Shown here in pieces: positions 29,125 through 37,883 of a stretch of DNA of 64,000 nucleotides. The notes beneath the pieces were generated by a model. The model was not told the origin of the DNA and did no database searches. It worked only from the letters and a program-made list of their open reading frames with translations. A program made the position numbers and the translations under genes. Position 1 is the stretch's first letter. The number at the start of each line of letters is the position of its first letter. This DNA is from Anderseniella sp963700895 (GTDB lineage Bacteria > Pseudomonadota > Alphaproteobacteria > Rhizobiales > Aestuariivirgaceae): assembly GCA_963700895.1 (NCBI GenBank), contig CAVOZI010000006.1, forward strand, positions 62,001 to 126,000, given 5' to 3'.

Positions 29125-30183
29125 CTACCCGCGCGCCGGATTGACCAGCGCGGCATAGATCTCCGCCTCGCCGACGACGCCCGCCACCTTGCCGTTGGTC
29201 CCGACAGCCACGTCCTTGCCGGACTTCCAGCACTCCGCAACGATCTCTCGCATCGTAGCATCAAGCGGCATCAACGTTGATCCGCCCTTGCCGGTCTTCA
29301 CCTTTTCGCCGCGCTTCAGTTTGCGCATGATGGTCTCGCCGGTCATCACGTTGAGCGGGTTCATGTGCTGGACGAACTCGGCCACATAGGCATTCGCGGG
29401 CTTGAGGACGATATCCTGCGGCGTCCCGGCCTGGACGATGCGGCCGTCCTGCATGATGGCGATGCGGTTGCCGATCTTCAGCGCCTCGTCGAGATCGTGG
29501 CTCACGAAGATGATGGTGCGCTTGAGTTCCGACTGCAGCTTCAGCAACTCGTCCTGCAGGTGGGTGCGGATCAACGGGTCGAGCGCCGAGAACGGCTCGT
29601 CCATCAGCAGGATCGGGGCTTGCGTGGCGAAGGCGCGGGCCAGCCCGACGCGCTGCTGCATGCCGCCGGAAAGCTCGTGGGCATAACGGTCGGCCCACTT
29701 GTCCAGCCCGACCAGCTCAAGCTGTTGCCGGACACGGTCTTGCCTTTCGGCATCGGACATGCCTGCCAGTTCCAGACCGAAGCCGACATTCTCCTCGACC
29801 GTGCGCCACGGCAGCAGCGCAAACTGCTGGAACACCATGGCGACGTCGCCCTGACGCAACCGGCGCAGGGCGGCGGCGCTGCACGAGGCCACATCGGTGG
29901 TGCGCCCGCCAACCGTTACCTCCACCGAACCGCGCGCCACCTTGTTGAGGCCATTCACCGCCCGCAGCAAGGTAGACTTGCCGGACCCCGAAAGCCCCAT
30001 CAGCACGAAAATCTCGCCCTCGGCCACGTCAAGTGTGGCCCCGGCCACGCCGAGCACGGCGCCGCACCTGTCGCTGATTTCAGCCCGCGTTCCACCGGCG
30101 TCGAGCAACTCCAAAGCTTCTTTTCGGCGATCACCGAAGATGATGTCCACGTCCTTGAACCGGACTGCGGGAGGATTGGCCAT
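29125..30183 (-). CDS. choV: Choline/betaine ABC transporter ATP-binding protein
   Basis: The start at MANPPAVRFKDVDIIFGD (30183) gives 352 residues. The ABC motifs are present: Walker A GLSGSGKSTL, signature ELSGGMQQRVG, Walker B ILLMDEPFSALDP. The C-terminal region after about residue 270 is the ProV/ChoV-type extension with LKRGEKVKTGKGGSTL and CBS-like features. It energises uptake of choline through ChoW. It starts 2 bases after choW stops. The divergent betI-betA genes favour choline as the substrate. Confidence 0.92.
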   Translation of the reverse strand: MANPPAVRFKDVDIIFGDRRKEALELLDAGGTRAEISDRCGAVLGVAGATLDVAEGEIFVLMGLSGSGKSTLLRAVNGLNKVARGSVEVTVGGRTTDVASCSAAALRRLRQGDVAMVFQQFALLPWRTVEENVGFGLELAGMSDAERQDRVRQQLELVGLDKWADRYAHELSGGMQQRVGLARAFATQAPILLMDEPFSALDPLIRTHLQDELLKLQSELKRTIIFVSHDLDEALKIGNRIAIMQDGRIVQAGTPQDIVLKPANAYVAEFVQHMNPLNVMTGETIMRKLKRGEKVKTGKGGSTLMPLDATMREIVAECWKSGKDVAVGTNGKVAGVVGEAEIYAALVNPARG

Positions 30184-30185
30184 GA

Positions 30186-31034
30186 TCAGCGCCCTCCCCG
30201 GCCCGGTTCGCTGACCCGGCACAGCCGGTCCAGCACAATGGCGACGAGAACAATGATCAGGCCGGCTTCAAAGCCCTTGGCGATGTTCACCGTGTTGAGC
30301 GCCCGCACCACTGGCACGCCAAGTCCCGGCGCACCCACCAGTGCCGCGATCACCACCATCGACAGCGACAGCATGATGGTCTGCGTCAGCCCTGCCATGA
30401 TCTGTGGCAGCGCCCATGGCAGTTCCACCTTCCACAACAGCTGCCGCGGCGTGGCGCCGAATGCCTCGCCCGCCTCGATGAGCTGCTTCGGGGTGGACTT
30501 TACGCCCAGCTCGGTCAACCGGATCGGCGCCGGAATGGCAAAGATCACCGTTGCCACAAGCCCGGGCACCATGCCGAGGCCGAACAGGATCAAGGCCGGG
30601 ATCAGGTAGACGAAGGTGGGAATGGTCTGCATCAGATCAAGCACCGGGCGCAGGAAGGCGGAGAATCGCGGATTATGAGCCGCCGCGATGCCCAGTGGCA
30701 CCCCCAGCACCATGCACACCACTGCGGACGCAAGAACCAGCGCCAGCGTCTTGATCATGTCGTCCCAGTAGCCCTGGTTGACGATGAACAGCAGCGACAA
30801 GGCAACGAAGGCAACCAGCGGCAAGGACCGCTTCAGCCACCAAGCCAGCGCCACCACCAGTGCCGTGAACAACAGCGGATGCGGCAGCTCCAGCAGCCAC
30901 AACAACCCGTCGATCATCGACTTCAGGATTACCGACAGCCAGTCGAAAACGAAGCCGGCATTATCGATCAGCCAGTCGACAGCGGATTTTGCCCACGCGC
31001 CGACAGGCAGTTTCTGGTCAGTAAGCCAATCCAT
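30186..31034 (-). CDS. choW: Choline ABC transporter permease
   Basis: The 282-residue inner-membrane protein begins with a charged N-terminus and an amphipathic region, then five to six hydrophobic helices. The binding-protein-dependent transport motif occurs around EAGEAFGATPRQLLWKVELPWALP (EAA loop). It belongs to the ProW/OpuAB group. It forms the channel with ChoV (downstream, 2-base gap) and the periplasmic ChoX (upstream, about 70 bases away). Confidence 0.92.
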   Translation of the reverse strand: MDWLTDQKLPVGAWAKSAVDWLIDNAGFVFDWLSVILKSMIDGLLWLLELPHPLLFTALVVALAWWLKRSLPLVAFVALSLLFIVNQGYWDDMIKTLALVLASAVVCMVLGVPLGIAAAHNPRFSAFLRPVLDLMQTIPTFVYLIPALILFGLGMVPGLVATVIFAIPAPIRLTELGVKSTPKQLIEAGEAFGATPRQLLWKVELPWALPQIMAGLTQTIMLSLSMVVIAALVGAPGLGVPVVRALNTVNIAKGFEAGLIIVLVAIVLDRLCRVSEPGRGGR

Positions 31035-31105
31035 CTACGAAGGTCCGCCCCGCTAGACGGGGAGCCACGGTTGCCGCAGCTCCCCGGATTTGTTTTGAAG
31101 ACTGG

Positions 31106-32054
31106 TTACATGCCCAGCGCAGACTTGACCGCAGCCATGGCGTCGCCGCCGTCCATGGTGGTCACGCCGTCAAGCCACGGACCGATGGCATCGGGATTGG
31201 CCTTGAGCCATTCCACGGCTGCTGCTTCGGGATCCTTGCCGCCATCAAGGATGCCGCCCATGATCTCGTTTTCCATCGCGAGCGTGAACTTCATGTTGGT
31301 GACCAGCTTGCCGGCATTCGGGCAGTCGGCGGTGTAGCCGGCCCGGGTATTGGTGTGCACCGTCGCTCCGCCAAGGTTGGGGCCGAAGAAATCATCGCCG
31401 CCTTCAAGGTAGGTCAGCTTGAAGTTGGCGTTCATCGGGTGCGGCTCCCAGCCGAGGAAGACGATCGGCTCACCGGCCTTCTCGGCGCGCGCCACCTGGG
31501 CCAGCATGCCGGCCTCGGAGGATTCCACCACTTCGAAGCCCTTCAGGCCGAAGGCATCCTTGTCGATCATGTCGAGGATCAGCCGGTTGCCGTCATTGCC
31601 CGGCTCGATGCCGTAGATCTTGCCGCCCAGCGCATCCTTCTGCTTGGCGATATCGGCAAAGTTGCCGATGCCCAGTTCGGCGCCCTTGGCGTTGGTGGCC
31701 AGCGTATACTTGGCGCCTTCCAGGTTCATGCCGGTCGAACTCGACCGTCTTGGCGTCAAGATAGGGCCGGATGTCGGCTTCCATGGTCGGCATCCAGTTG
31801 CCGAGAAACACGTCGATGTCCTTGTTGGCGAGCGACTGGTAGGTCACCGGCACGGACAGCACCTTGATGTCGGTCTCGTAGCCGAGCGACTTCAGCAGGA
31901 ACGTGGTCACGGCCGTGGTGGCGGTGATGTCGGTCCAGCCCACGTCGGAGAACCGGACGGTCTTGCAGGATTCAGGATCTGCAGCCATCGCCGGCACCGA
32001 CAGCATGGCAGCCAGCGCAGCACCGGTGAAAGCGCTGATAATCGTCTTCTTCAT
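31106..32054 (-). pseudogene. choX: Choline-binding periplasmic protein ChoX, split by a frameshift
   Basis: The first frame from 32054 has a signal peptide (MKKTIISAFTGAALAAML...AMA) and reads DVGWTDITATTAVTTFLLKS and QSLANKDIDVFLGNWMPTME. Near 31731-31740 the homology moves to the next frame (GMNLEGAKYTLATNAKG...IYGIEPGNDGNRLI...VFLGWEPHPMNANF) and runs to the stop at 31106. One extra base in a CCGG run would cause this. Both halves carry the aromatic choline-cage regions, so the gene was complete before the shift or is complete in reality. Loss would leave ChoVW without a binding protein. Confidence 0.85.
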
Positions 32055-32180
32055 GTCTCTACTCCCTTTTTGGCTGAGACAGGCCCTTGCTTGCAGCCTG
32101 TCCGAAACTTGCGGCTTGCCCGGCAATGTGCGGCGGCTTGCCGCGCCAAGTCAACCGGAACGCAAGTTAGACGTTTTTAA

Positions 32181-32196
32181 TTGACTGACCAATCAA
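32181..32196. promoter_or_regulatory. Probable BetI operator between choX and betI
   Basis: TTGACTGACCAATCAA is an imperfect palindrome (12 of 16 symmetric positions) in the divergent intergenic region, 44 bases before the betI start. Its TTGA...TCAA ends resemble BetI boxes, so choline probably derepresses both transcripts. This is an inference from sequence. Confidence 0.6.
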
Positions 32197-32239
32197 AAAA
32201 AATATCCTCTCCGCCAGAAAACGAATTGGGAGATTGCAG

Positions 32240-32821
32240 ATGCCAAAGCTGGGCATGGGACCGGTACGGCGAAACCAGTTGATCGAGGCAGCCATCGCCT
32301 CGCTGCACGATCACGGGTTGGCCGAAACCACGGTGGCGCGCATTGCCACGCGCGCCGGCGTCTCTCCGGGCATCGTCCACCATTATTTCAAGGGCAAGGA
32401 TGACCTGCTGTTCGCCACCATGCGGCACTTGCTCAGCGAACTGCGGACCGAAACCGTCGCCGGCCTGTCCGCCGCCGAAACCCCGCGCGCCCGGCTCAGC
32501 GCCATCGTGCAGGCGAACTTCGCCCCGGTCCAGTATTCCGGTCAGGTGATGACCGCATGGCTGGCGCTGTATGGCGCGGCTCGCCATTCCGCCGAACTCA
32601 ACCGGCTGCTGCGCATCTACCATGGCCGCCTGCATTCCAACCTGAAACAGGCGCTGAACCTGCTGCACGGTCCGGCTGTAGCCGAGAAGCTGGCCATCGG
32701 CGTCGCAGCCCTGATCGACGGCGTCTGGCTGCGCGCAGCGCTCACCGATGACACCGGCAACCGCGCGGCCGCCATCGCCCTTGTCGAAAGCTATATCGAC
32801 AGCCAACCGGCAGAGGCCTGA
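32240..32821 (+). CDS. betI: TetR-family regulator BetI
   Basis: The start at MPKLGMGPVRRNQLIEAAI follows GGGAG at about 32228. The 193 residues show the TetR helix-turn-helix (TTVARIATRAGVSPGIVHHYFKGKDDLL) and the BetI-specific ligand domain (FAPVQYSGQVMTAWLALYGAARHSAELNRLLRIYHGRLHSNL). BetI represses choline-to-betaine genes and releases DNA on binding choline. It is directly followed by betA and divergent from the choline transporter. Confidence 0.95.
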   Translation: MPKLGMGPVRRNQLIEAAIASLHDHGLAETTVARIATRAGVSPGIVHHYFKGKDDLLFATMRHLLSELRTETVAGLSAAETPRARLSAIVQANFAPVQYSGQVMTAWLALYGAARHSAELNRLLRIYHGRLHSNLKQALNLLHGPAVAEKLAIGVAALIDGVWLRAALTDDTGNRAAAIALVESYIDSQPAEA

Positions 32822-32825
32822 GCCG

Positions 32826-34505
32826 ATGCGCCCCACCCACCTCATGCCCGGCGAGGCCTATGACTTCGTGGTGATCGGCTCCGGTTCGGCAGGCTCGGTG
32901 CTGGCCAGCCGCTTGTCGGAAGACGGCAGAAACACCGTGCTGGTGCTGGAGTATGGCGGCAGCGATGCCGGCCCCCTGATCCAGATGCCATCGGCGCTGT
33001 CGATACCGCTCAACACGAAAATGTACAGCTGGGGCTACCTTTCCGAGCCCGAACCCCACCTCAACAACCGGCGCATCACTGCACCGCGTGGCAAGGTGGT
33101 CGGCGGCTCGTCGTCGATCAACGGCATGGTCTACGTGCGCGGTCACGCTCGCGACTTCGATACCTGGGCCGATATGGGAGCGTCCGGCTGGTCGTTTGCA
33201 GACGTGCTGCCCTACTTCAGGCGGATGGAAACTTCCCACGGCGGCGAACCCGGATGGCGCGGTACCGATGGGCCGATGCACGTGATCAGGGGGCGCCGCG
33301 CCAACCCGCTCTATCAAGCCTTCGTTGAGGCAGCAGCGCAGGCAGGCTATCCCCGCACCGAAGACTACAACGGCAGCCAGCAGGAAGGCTTTGGCGCCAT
33401 GGAGATGACGGTCTGGCAGGGACGGCGCTGGTCTGCCGCCAATGCCTACCTGAAACCAGCGCTGAACAGGCCAAACCTGCGCCTGATCACCCGCGCCCGC
33501 GCCCGGCGCCTGCTGATGGATGGCCGCCGCGTCACCGGAGTCGAATACGAGCGTGGCGGCAAGCTGCACCAGGTCAAGGCCAACCGCGAAGTCATCATGG
33601 CTGCCAGCGCCTTCAACTCGCCTCACCTGTTGCAACTGTCCGGCATCGGAGACCCGAATGACCTGAAAGCTGCCGGCATCACGCCCGTTCATCACCTGCC
33701 CGGCGTCGGCAAGAACCTGATGGACCATCTGGAGGTCTACTTCCAGGTGCTGTGCAAGCAGCCGGTCACGCTGAACGACAAACTGGGCTGGCTGTCCAAG
33801 GGGCTGATCGGCCTGCAATGGCTGCTGTTCAAGTCCGGGCTCGGCGCCACCAACCATTTTGAAAGCGCCGGCTTCATCCGTTCGCGCGCCGGCATAGAGT
33901 ACCCCGACATCCAATACCACTTCCTGCCCGGCGCCATTGCCTACAACGGCAAGCCCGCCACCACGGAGCATGGCTTCCAGGTGCATGTCGGCCCGATGCG
34001 GTCGAAATCTCGCGGCACCGTTACGCCGGTGAGCGCCGACCCGGCCGCCGCGCCGAAACTCAACTTCAATTACATGTCGCACGAAGACGACTGGAAGGAG
34101 TTCCGCGCCTGCATCCGCCTCACCCGCGAGATCATCGGCCAACCCGCCCTGGAGCCGTTCGCCAGCCACGAGATCCAGCCCGGCAACGACGCCACCAGTG
34201 ATGAAGCCATCGACGACTTCATTCGCCAGCACGCTGAAAGCGCCTACCACCCCTGCGGCACCTGCCGCATGGGCGCGACCAGCGACCCGCAAGCGGTTGT
34301 CGACCCGCAACTGCGGGTTATCGGCCTGGACGGCCTCCGCGTCGCTGACACCTCGGTATTTCCCTCGATCACCAACGGCAACCTGAACGGCCCGGCGCTC
34401 ATGCTGGGCGAGAAGGCATCGGACATCATTCTGGGCAAAGACCCGTTGCCGGCATCGAACCTGCAACCCTGGATCAATCCTGACTGGCGGATTTCGCAAC
34501 GCTGA
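32826..34505 (+). CDS. betA: Choline dehydrogenase (GMC oxidoreductase)
   Basis: The start at MRPTHLMPGEAYDFVVIGSG lies 4 bases after the betI stop; 559 residues. It has the FAD-binding GSGSAGSVLASRLSE, the GMC signatures (GGSSSINGMVYVRG; NSPHLLQLSGIGDP) and the catalytic His region ESAYHPCGTCRMG. It oxidises choline to betaine aldehyde, and often on to betaine, at the membrane. No betB lies in this window, so the second step is done by BetA itself or by a gene elsewhere. Confidence 0.92.
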   Translation: MRPTHLMPGEAYDFVVIGSGSAGSVLASRLSEDGRNTVLVLEYGGSDAGPLIQMPSALSIPLNTKMYSWGYLSEPEPHLNNRRITAPRGKVVGGSSSINGMVYVRGHARDFDTWADMGASGWSFADVLPYFRRMETSHGGEPGWRGTDGPMHVIRGRRANPLYQAFVEAAAQAGYPRTEDYNGSQQEGFGAMEMTVWQGRRWSAANAYLKPALNRPNLRLITRARARRLLMDGRRVTGVEYERGGKLHQVKANREVIMAASAFNSPHLLQLSGIGDPNDLKAAGITPVHHLPGVGKNLMDHLEVYFQVLCKQPVTLNDKLGWLSKGLIGLQWLLFKSGLGATNHFESAGFIRSRAGIEYPDIQYHFLPGAIAYNGKPATTEHGFQVHVGPMRSKSRGTVTPVSADPAAAPKLNFNYMSHEDDWKEFRACIRLTREIIGQPALEPFASHEIQPGNDATSDEAIDDFIRQHAESAYHPCGTCRMGATSDPQAVVDPQLRVIGLDGLRVADTSVFPSITNGNLNGPALMLGEKASDIILGKDPLPASNLQPWINPDWRISQR

Positions 34506-34534
34506 GCGAGCCGGGCTGGTTTATATAACCAGTC

Positions 34535-36010
34535 ATGACGATTGACGCTGCATCCGTACAGACCATACCCATCCAGCAGCCGCGACGGCCTGTTGACCTG
34601 GCAGTCGCAGCCTGCCTCATCGGCATCGCCGTATTCGAACTGGCCGAACTGCATCTGCACCTTCACTGGACAGGCCTTGTCGCTGCCGGGCTGCTCATCG
34701 CTTTCCTGGTGCTTGGGCAATCGCGGCTGGGCCTGCGCGAACGCTACCTGCTGGCGCTAGCACTTGCCGCTACCATCGCCGCTTTCGCCTGGTCGCCAGA
34801 CCCGCTGGAACTGATCCGCCGCGGACTTGGTCAGGCAACCTACCTGGCTGCGTTCATGCTGTTGCTGTCATTGCTGCGTGATGGCGCCGTGACCTCGCCG
34901 TCGGTGCTGGCGCTCGGTGAATACCTGACGCGCCGCCCGCCTGGCCGACGCTACATCGCCATCCATGCCGGTGGCCACGCCCTGGGCATGGTGCTGAACT
35001 TCGGCGCGTTGAGCCTGCTTGGCCCGCTCATCCAGCGCGGCGTCGAGGCGGATGCCAGGGACAACCCCGAACTCGCGCAGTGGCGCCTGCGCCGCCAGAT
35101 GTCGGCGCTGGCCCGCGGTTTCTCTTGGATCATCGCGTGGTCGCCCACTGCCGTCACCCAGGCGCTTGTCGCCAGCGTGGTCGCCGGGTCGAAGCCACTG
35201 CTGGTCGGCGCCATCGGCCTCGTCACCGCCGCCGGGGTGTTTGTCATCGGCTGGGCGGCGGACCGCGTGACCGGCAAGCAGGCGCGCACCAGTCTGGCAG
35301 CGCGTGACGCACTGCCGAGGCCCGACCTCAGCAGCCGTGCATTTCCGTGGAACTCATTCACGCGCTTCGTGCTGGTGTGCGGCGCACTGGCCGTGATCAG
35401 CCTGGTGCTGATCGTATTCACTGGCGCCCGCGTCATACCGGCACTCATGTTGACCAGCCCGGTCGTGACAGGCGCATGGGTCTGGCTGCAGTTCCGCAAC
35501 GGCCAGACGGTTGGCCAGACGGTGGCGGGCCGGTTGCGCGAAATCGCCACCGTGTCCGTGCCAGCCGGATCACCGGAGGCAGTAACGCTGTCATCGGCAG
35601 GCTATATCGGCATCGTCGCGGCAGGACTTGCCGACGCACCTGCGCTGGCCGAATGGTCAGGCATCACCGGCCTGCCAGCGATTGCCGCCTATGTCGGGGT
35701 AATGACGCTGGTGCCGCTGCTGTCGAACCTTGCCATCCCTCCCATGCTCACCGTGACCTTCCTCGGCTCGCTCTACTCGTCCCTGCCCGACAGCCACCTT
35801 GAGCCCACATTGCTGGCCGCCAGCATGGCGCTTGGCTGGGCGCTGAACCTCACTGCCTCGCCGTTTGGCGCGACGGCGCTCATCCTGTCGCGCATCACCG
35901 GCATCCCCGGCACAACCCTGTCGTGGAAGTGGAACACCGGCTTCACGCTGTCCGCCTGGGTCTGGGCGGCGGCGGTGCTTTTTGCCGCCTCCGGCTTATC
36001 CGCACAGTGA
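34535..36010 (+). CDS. Polytopic membrane protein, unrecognised transporter-like
   Basis: The 491-residue protein starts 29 bases after betA. It has about 12 hydrophobic segments in two similar halves, with a long charged cytoplasmic loop in the middle (about residues 245-270). Conserved-looking stretches are HAGGHALGMVLNFGALSLLGPLIQRG and NLTASPFGATALILSRITG. The half-helix-like Gly/Ser/Pro-rich segments resemble ion-transporter (ArsB/NhaD, DASS) superfamily proteins, but I cannot assign a family. It may be cotranscribed with betIA, which would suggest transport of an osmolyte or organic ion. No enzyme motif is seen. Confidence 0.65.
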   Translation: MTIDAASVQTIPIQQPRRPVDLAVAACLIGIAVFELAELHLHLHWTGLVAAGLLIAFLVLGQSRLGLRERYLLALALAATIAAFAWSPDPLELIRRGLGQATYLAAFMLLLSLLRDGAVTSPSVLALGEYLTRRPPGRRYIAIHAGGHALGMVLNFGALSLLGPLIQRGVEADARDNPELAQWRLRRQMSALARGFSWIIAWSPTAVTQALVASVVAGSKPLLVGAIGLVTAAGVFVIGWAADRVTGKQARTSLAARDALPRPDLSSRAFPWNSFTRFVLVCGALAVISLVLIVFTGARVIPALMLTSPVVTGAWVWLQFRNGQTVGQTVAGRLREIATVSVPAGSPEAVTLSSAGYIGIVAAGLADAPALAEWSGITGLPAIAAYVGVMTLVPLLSNLAIPPMLTVTFLGSLYSSLPDSHLEPTLLAASMALGWALNLTASPFGATALILSRITGIPGTTLSWKWNTGFTLSAWVWAAAVLFAASGLSAQ

Positions 36011-36061
36011 GACGCTAAGCGGTTGCGTTGAGCAGCCTAAGGCAGCATCATGCCGGTCATG

Positions 36062-36081
36062 GTGCCAGATCGACATGGCAC
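36062..36081. promoter_or_regulatory. Possible operator upstream of the first TRAP operon
   Basis: An inverted repeat GTGCCA-N8-TGGCAC lies 58 bases before the dctP start. Its position suits a regulator binding site, but no dedicated regulator gene is adjacent and the half-sites are only 6 bases. Confidence 0.4.
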
Positions 36082-36139
36082 GCAGAGCCAGGCTCCGGAC
36101 CAACCGGACCGCACCACAACAGGGAGTTAACCACCGACA

Positions 36140-37180
36140 ATGACGCTCAAGAAACTGTTTGCAACGACTGCACTCGTGGCGCTTGCCACCACCTCCACCT
36201 TCGCCATCGCCCAGGCCGCCGAAGTGGAAGGCCCGGAAGTGAAGTGGAACGTCTCGCTGTGGGGCAACAAGCGTGCCTTCACCGCCGGTTTCGAGAAGCT
36301 GGCCGAACTGGTCAGCGCCAAGACCGACGGCAAGTTCACCATGACGCTGCACTATGGCGAAGCGCTTTCCAAGTCGCGCGAGAATCTCGACGGCCTGTCC
36401 GTCGGCGCGTTCGAGGCGGCCATGACCTGCAACTTCTACCACCCGCAGAAGAACCCGGCGCTGATGGTGACCACCATGCCGTTCCTGCCGATGGGCGACT
36501 GGGAAGCCAACCGCAAGATCCGCGATGCGCTGTACCAGCACCCGGACATCGTCAAGGAGCACGCTCAGTGGAACGCCATGCTGTACATGTCGTCCTACCT
36601 GCCGCAGTACGAATTCCTCGGCAAGGGTGAGCCGCCGATGAAGCTGGCGGACTGGCAGGGCAAGGCCGTGCGTGCAGGCGGCGGTCTCGGCAAGGCCATG
36701 GCCGTTCTGGGCGCCACGCCCACCAGTTCGACGGCGACCGAGGTGTATACCGGCATGCAGCAGGGCACCATGGACGCAGCCTCCTTCCCGTTCACCTACA
36801 GCCACGTGGCCTACAAGATCCACGAAGTGTCCGACTGGTTCACCGGCAACCTGTCGCCGGGCACCTCCGACTGCCCGCTGCTGTTCTCCAAGTCTGCGTT
36901 CGACGCCCTGCCCGAGCAGTATCAGAAGCTGCTAATGGACGTGCGCGATGAAGCGGCAAAGGCCCAGATTCAGGCCTATATCGACATCGACAAGAAGAAC
37001 ATCCCGATGCTCAAGGAGAAGCTGAAGGAAGTCACCTACACCGACGAGCAGCTTGACGAGTTCCGCAAGATGGCCGGCAAGCCGGTGATCGATGAGTGGA
37101 TCAAGGAGAACGAGGGCAAATTCGATGCCCGCGGCCTCGTTGAGCTGATCTACACCACCGCTGGCAAGACCTACCAGTAA
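36140..37180 (+). CDS. TRAP transporter solute-binding protein (DctP family)
   Basis: The 346-residue protein begins with a signal peptide (MTLKKLFATTALVALATTST...AQA). Its body has the DctP pattern, with the Arg-containing ligand segment in WQGKAVRAGGGLGKAMAVLGATPTSS and a C-terminal helix rich in Lys/Glu. In the periplasm it captures a carboxylate and feeds it to the DctQM permease encoded next. The neighbouring aminotransferases and ligase suggest an amino-acid-like or amine carboxylate rather than a C4-dicarboxylate. Confidence 0.93.
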   Translation: MTLKKLFATTALVALATTSTFAIAQAAEVEGPEVKWNVSLWGNKRAFTAGFEKLAELVSAKTDGKFTMTLHYGEALSKSRENLDGLSVGAFEAAMTCNFYHPQKNPALMVTTMPFLPMGDWEANRKIRDALYQHPDIVKEHAQWNAMLYMSSYLPQYEFLGKGEPPMKLADWQGKAVRAGGGLGKAMAVLGATPTSSTATEVYTGMQQGTMDAASFPFTYSHVAYKIHEVSDWFTGNLSPGTSDCPLLFSKSAFDALPEQYQKLLMDVRDEAAKAQIQAYIDIDKKNIPMLKEKLKEVTYTDEQLDEFRKMAGKPVIDEWIKENEGKFDARGLVELIYTTAGKTYQ

Positions 37181-37203
37181 GCCGGATCAACGCCTCAGGG
37201 GTT

Positions 37204-37238
37204 CCGGGCCGCCTTGCCTTGCGCGCAGGGTGGCCCGG
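37204..37238 (+). terminator. Stem-loop between dctP and dctQ
   Basis: CCGGGCCGCC pairs with GGTGGCCCGG (9 Watson-Crick pairs and one G-T) across a 15-base loop, 24 bases after the dctP stop. A partial terminator here would keep binding-protein levels above permease levels, as is common in TRAP operons. Confidence 0.6.
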
Positions 37239-37277
37239 GCCTTCCCATCATGATGCGGACAAGCGGGGTATGACAGG

Positions 37278-37880
37278 GTGGCTGATACGGCATCGAACGA
37301 CGGGCTTGGCCGTCTGCTTTCGCGGGCTGACCGGATTTGGTCGCCGCTGGAAAATTTCCTCAACTTCCTGTCGGGGCTGCTTATCTTCGCCCTGATGCTG
37401 ATGGGCATGCTGCAGATCGTACTGCGCACCCTGTTCCGCAACCCGATCTACGGTTACATCGACATCGTTGAAATCGGCATGATCGCCTTCGCCCTGTTCT
37501 CGATCTCCTACGTCATGCGCGAGGGCGGCCATGTACGCATGGAACTGCTTGTCGGACGGTTGAAGGGGCGGGCGCTGTGGATTGCCGAGTTCATCGGCGC
37601 CGCCGTCGCCTTCATCATCACCGCCATCCTGATCCCCTATTCCTGGACCTACTTCTACCGCGCCTGGAGTTTTGGCGATTCCACCATCGACATCGAGCTG
37701 CCGACCTGGCCCGCCAAACTGGTGGTGCCGGTCATGCTGTCGGTCCTGCTGGTGCGGCTGATCATCCAGATGACCGGTTACTTGCGGCTGGCCGCCAACC
37801 CGGACCTGCCGCCGGTCGCCGTTCCCGTGATGAAGTCGGTCGAACAACAGGCCGAGGAAGAGATCGAGGGAGCGCGCTAG
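37278..37880 (+). CDS. TRAP transporter small permease (DctQ family)
   Basis: A GTG start gives 200 residues with four hydrophobic helices and the DctQ segment GYIDIVEIGMIAFALFSISYVMREGGHVRMELL. It forms the small membrane subunit of the TRAP carrier with the DctM protein encoded 3 bases downstream. The C-terminal tail is acidic (VEQQAEEEIEGAR), as usual. Confidence 0.93.
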   Translation: MADTASNDGLGRLLSRADRIWSPLENFLNFLSGLLIFALMLMGMLQIVLRTLFRNPIYGYIDIVEIGMIAFALFSISYVMREGGHVRMELLVGRLKGRALWIAEFIGAAVAFIITAILIPYSWTYFYRAWSFGDSTIDIELPTWPAKLVVPVMLSVLLVRLIIQMTGYLRLAANPDLPPVAVPVMKSVEQQAEEEIEGAR

Positions 37881-37883
37881 CCC

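Noticed and set aside
32742..34499. Minus-strand open frame of 585 codons opposite betA
   Set aside because: Antisense shadow; betA on the plus strand has all GMC motifs.
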